The notes under the pieces are model-generated. The model was given only the letters and a program-made list of their open reading frames with translations, searched no databases and was not told the origin of the DNA. A stretch of 6,732 nt of DNA from Candidatus Gastranaerophilales bacterium (GTDB taxonomy: Bacteria; Cyanobacteriota; Vampirovibrionia; Gastranaerophilales; Gastranaerophilaceae), in assembly GCA_947589525.1 (NCBI GenBank), contig CANQAW010000099.1, forward strand, positions 1 to 6,732, read 5' to 3'. Numbering within the stretch: position 1 is the stretch's first letter; every line of letters starts with the position of its first letter. A program made the position numbers and the translations under genes. This document shows positions 4,813-6,732 of the stretch, one piece after another.

Positions 4813-6732
4813 TTACGCGTAAGGATTGCAGAATGTCATTTTTCTTTGACCATTTTGATATGTTCTTTTTGCAACCTGATTTGAAGTATTTCCTTCAATT
4901 GTGTGAACCGTGCCATCCGAATCAACCGACTCAACAATTCCGACATGGGAATATCTTCCTTTATCGTCGCTGTAAAATAAAACTATATCGCCCGCTTGCG
5001 CTTCACTTTGGTCTATAATTGCACCTGCGTCTTTAGCTGCATTTGCAATATTCGGGCAATACCATTTATTACTTATATTTTTATACCAAGAGGCTACATC
5101 ATCATATTCACCCGAATTTTTAAGAACATAATTAACAAAAGCTGCGCACCAAGGGGTTGCACCGGAGCTTCCGCCGTTAACAAATTTATTTGCCGAACCG
5201 TCCGCCTCGTTGCAGCCTATGAAGTTTGAGGCGAAATCAACTACTTCTTCTCCTTCTGCCGATGAGAACTTGTATTCGCGTGCAACGCTGTCTGCTTCGT
5301 TCATTGCATTTGTTTTCGTTAATTCTTCAACTTTTGCTTGGCTTGAAATTACATTGCCTTTTGCAATTTCAACAAGTTCGTCTTTTGAGGTTTGATAATT
5401 ATTGTATGAATTTTTATAATTTTCTGCAACTTCATCCAGTTTGGGATATTTGTTCGTAACTTCCGAAAGCTTATCCTCAAGAGCTTTTAAAGCATCATCA
5501 TAGTCTTGTTTTAGCTGAGTTCTGTCTTCTTTTAGCTGTTTATATTCGTCGCTTTCTTCTTTTTCTTTAATCTGCTGTTCTATCAATTCTTTTTGGCTGT
5601 TAACTTCGCCCAATTTTGTTTGAAGAGAAGATTTTTTGTCTGAAAGCTCTTGTTTTTCGTCCGAATCCAATTTAGACTCGTCAACGTTATCAAGCGAACC
5701 TTGAACTTCCGTTAAAGATGATGATATTGCGTCTAAATCCAGAGCTTGCATTTTTAATTCTTGAATTTGCGCTTCGTAATTTGCAATTTCAAGATCTTTA
5801 GCGTCAAGAAGTGCTTCTTTGCTGTCCAAATCGGATTTTAAGTCTGATACTTCACCTGCTAAAGCCGGATCAACCTCGTCGAGTCCTGTCATAAGTGTGT
5901 TAAAATCAGCTTCTTGTAATTCTCTTTTTGGAGATAAATCTATGTTTGAACCGTTATAGATGTCGCTGAGTGTTTTTTGATTTTTTTCCAAATCCGATTC
6001 AGCGTCTTTTAAATTTTCTTTTATTTTTTCGGGGGTTAGCGTTTCTGAAGCAATGGCGCTTGTCTGATTTCCTATTGCTCGTTTTGAAGCGCTGTTATTT
6101 TTAACGCTTGCTTGGGTTTGGCTGTATATTTTGGTTTGGGGTTCTTGATTATTCTTCAAGTTTTGGATTTGTTCTTTTTCAAACAATTCTTGTTTTAATT
6201 GAGCAATTTGCGCTTCAAGCTCGGATAATGCCGAGTTTGTCAATTCAATGTTTTCTTTTATCGAATCCGATAACTTTACTTTCGTATCTTCAAGCACACT
6301 TCTTTTTTGTTGAAGATTTTCAAGAGCACTTGTAATTGCTTCATCTTTAACTTGGTTTACTTGTTCTTCCAAATCAGAACGTGTTGCGATTAGTTCTTGA
6401 AGTTTTTCTTCTTCTTGGGGTTTTTGTTCTTCCAAAGAAGTAAGTTTTTCATTCATTACCGATAAAATATCTTCTTCGTTTTGCAATCTTGCTTCGGCAT
6501 TACCTTTCAAGCCGTTCAATGTTGAAATTTGCGCCTGTATTTTTGATCTTGTCTTATTGTTGGCGTCATAAAGCATAGCGCTCAGGGATGAAATTTGAGA
6601 AACGTAGGAAGATATTTCCGATTCAATCGAAGAAATATTACTTTCCAATTGTGAAATTTGCGAGTTTGTTTCTTCAATTTGAGAATCGCAAAAAGAAACA
6701 ATCGCTTCTTGTTCCGCAACCGCCAGAGTATT
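4813..6732 (-). CDS. Long coiled-coil protein with C-terminal CHAP cysteine peptidase/amidase domain, N-terminus outside window
   Basis: Probable peptidoglycan hydrolase. The frame is open to the right edge: 639 residues are visible (numbered here from the edge) and the start lies beyond it. Order: coiled coil with Gln/Ser/Ile/Leu/Glu heptads (about 1-195); a Gln/Ser/Asn/Thr-rich linker (about 196-232); a short helical stretch; a second long coiled coil (about 290-470); then the CHAP domain (about 490-639). Catalytic residues seen: Cys529 in T-P-W-C-A-A-F-V, His596 in Y-S-H-V-G-I-V, and Glu613 with Asn615 in T-I-E-G-N-T. A-G-D-I-V-L-F before the His is typical of CHAP/NlpC-P60 folds. The plan resembles PcsB/CwlO-type cell-separation hydrolases, in which the coil holds or inhibits the enzyme; a surface structural role is possible. 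A TTG at 6648 is not a convincing start, as the heptads continue upstream. Signal peptide not testable. Confidence 0.9.
   Translation of the reverse strand, partial: NTLAVAEQEAIVSFCDSQIEETNSQISQLESNISSIESEISSYVSQISSLSAMLYDANNKTRSKIQAQISTLNGLKGNAEARLQNEEDILSVMNEKLTSLEEQKPQEEEKLQELIATRSDLEEQVNQVKDEAITSALENLQQKRSVLEDTKVKLSDSIKENIELTNSALSELEAQIAQLKQELFEKEQIQNLKNNQEPQTKIYSQTQASVKNNSASKRAIGNQTSAIASETLTPEKIKENLKDAESDLEKNQKTLSDIYNGSNIDLSPKRELQEADFNTLMTGLDEVDPALAGEVSDLKSDLDSKEALLDAKDLEIANYEAQIQELKMQALDLDAISSSLTEVQGSLDNVDESKLDSDEKQELSDKKSSLQTKLGEVNSQKELIEQQIKEKEESDEYKQLKEDRTQLKQDYDDALKALEDKLSEVTNKYPKLDEVAENYKNSYNNYQTSKDELVEIAKGNVISSQAKVEELTKTNAMNEADSVAREYKFSSAEGEEVVDFASNFIGCNEADGSANKFVNGGSSGATPWCAAFVNYVLKNSGEYDDVASWYKNISNKWYCPNIANAAKDAGAIIDQSEAQAGDIVLFYSDDKGRYSHVGIVESVDSDGTVHTIEGNTSNQVAKRTYQNGQRKMTFCNPYA

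Noticed and set aside
4833..5459. Several rightward open frames over the CHAP domain
   Set aside because: All are antisense shadows of a clearly coding leftward frame with catalytic motifs and heptad repeats.
1..6732. CRISPR array, tRNA, rRNA, insertion sequence or transposase
   Set aside because: I saw no regularly spaced direct repeats, cloverleaf or conserved rRNA segments, and no transposase motifs or terminal repeats with target duplications.

Overview
The window is A/T-rich DNA read with the standard bacterial code. An envelope-spanning efflux system with a TolC-type outer-membrane protein points to a Gram-negative (diderm) bacterium. The A/T-rich base use, the long coiled-coil CHAP protein and the Cys/Tyr-rich extracellular-type fragments remind me of gut-associated lineages such as Gastranaerophilales (Melainabacteria). 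That placement is an impression, not something the sequence proves.

Left half (1-3806): a complete, divergently organised tripartite drug-efflux locus. Leftward from about 2400 run a MarR-family regulator (1891-2346), an EmrA-type membrane fusion protein (899-1879) and an EmrB-type 14-TM DHA2 transporter. The transporter starts at a GTG at 897 and runs off the left edge, so only its first 299 residues are visible. Gaps of 11 and 1 bases make this an obvious operon. Rightward from 2430 runs a TolC/NodT-like outer-membrane channel (2430-3806). The divergent intergenic region holds a 22-bp near-perfect palindrome (2382-2403) that overlaps an extended -10 promoter for the marR-emrAB operon. It is a strong candidate operator by which the MarR protein would control its own operon, and perhaps the channel gene too.

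Middle (3807-4812): no intact gene. Two remnants of a Cys/Tyr-rich protein lie tail to tail. A leftward frame (4036-4599) is open for 187 codons with 21 cysteines, but it has no start at its beginning and is cut off by an in-frame TAA. A shorter, stop-containing rightward remnant (about 3843-4022) is recognisably homologous to the other's C-terminus. A 43-bp near-perfect palindrome (3977-4019) sits at their junction and could terminate transcription from both sides. From 4620 to 4812 there is only A/T-rich intergenic DNA with hairpins, the best being a terminator-like stem at 4704-4727.

Right part (4813-6732): one leftward gene, open to the right edge. It encodes a long coiled-coil protein ending in a CHAP-type cysteine peptidase/amidase domain with its catalytic Cys, His and Glu/Asn visible, probably a secreted peptidoglycan hydrolase.

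The most interesting points are the promoter-operator architecture of the efflux locus, the loss of the conserved TM1 acidic residue in EmrB, and the inverted pair of start-less Cys-rich fragments. The fragments could be decaying paralogues or, more speculatively, silent sequence cassettes.
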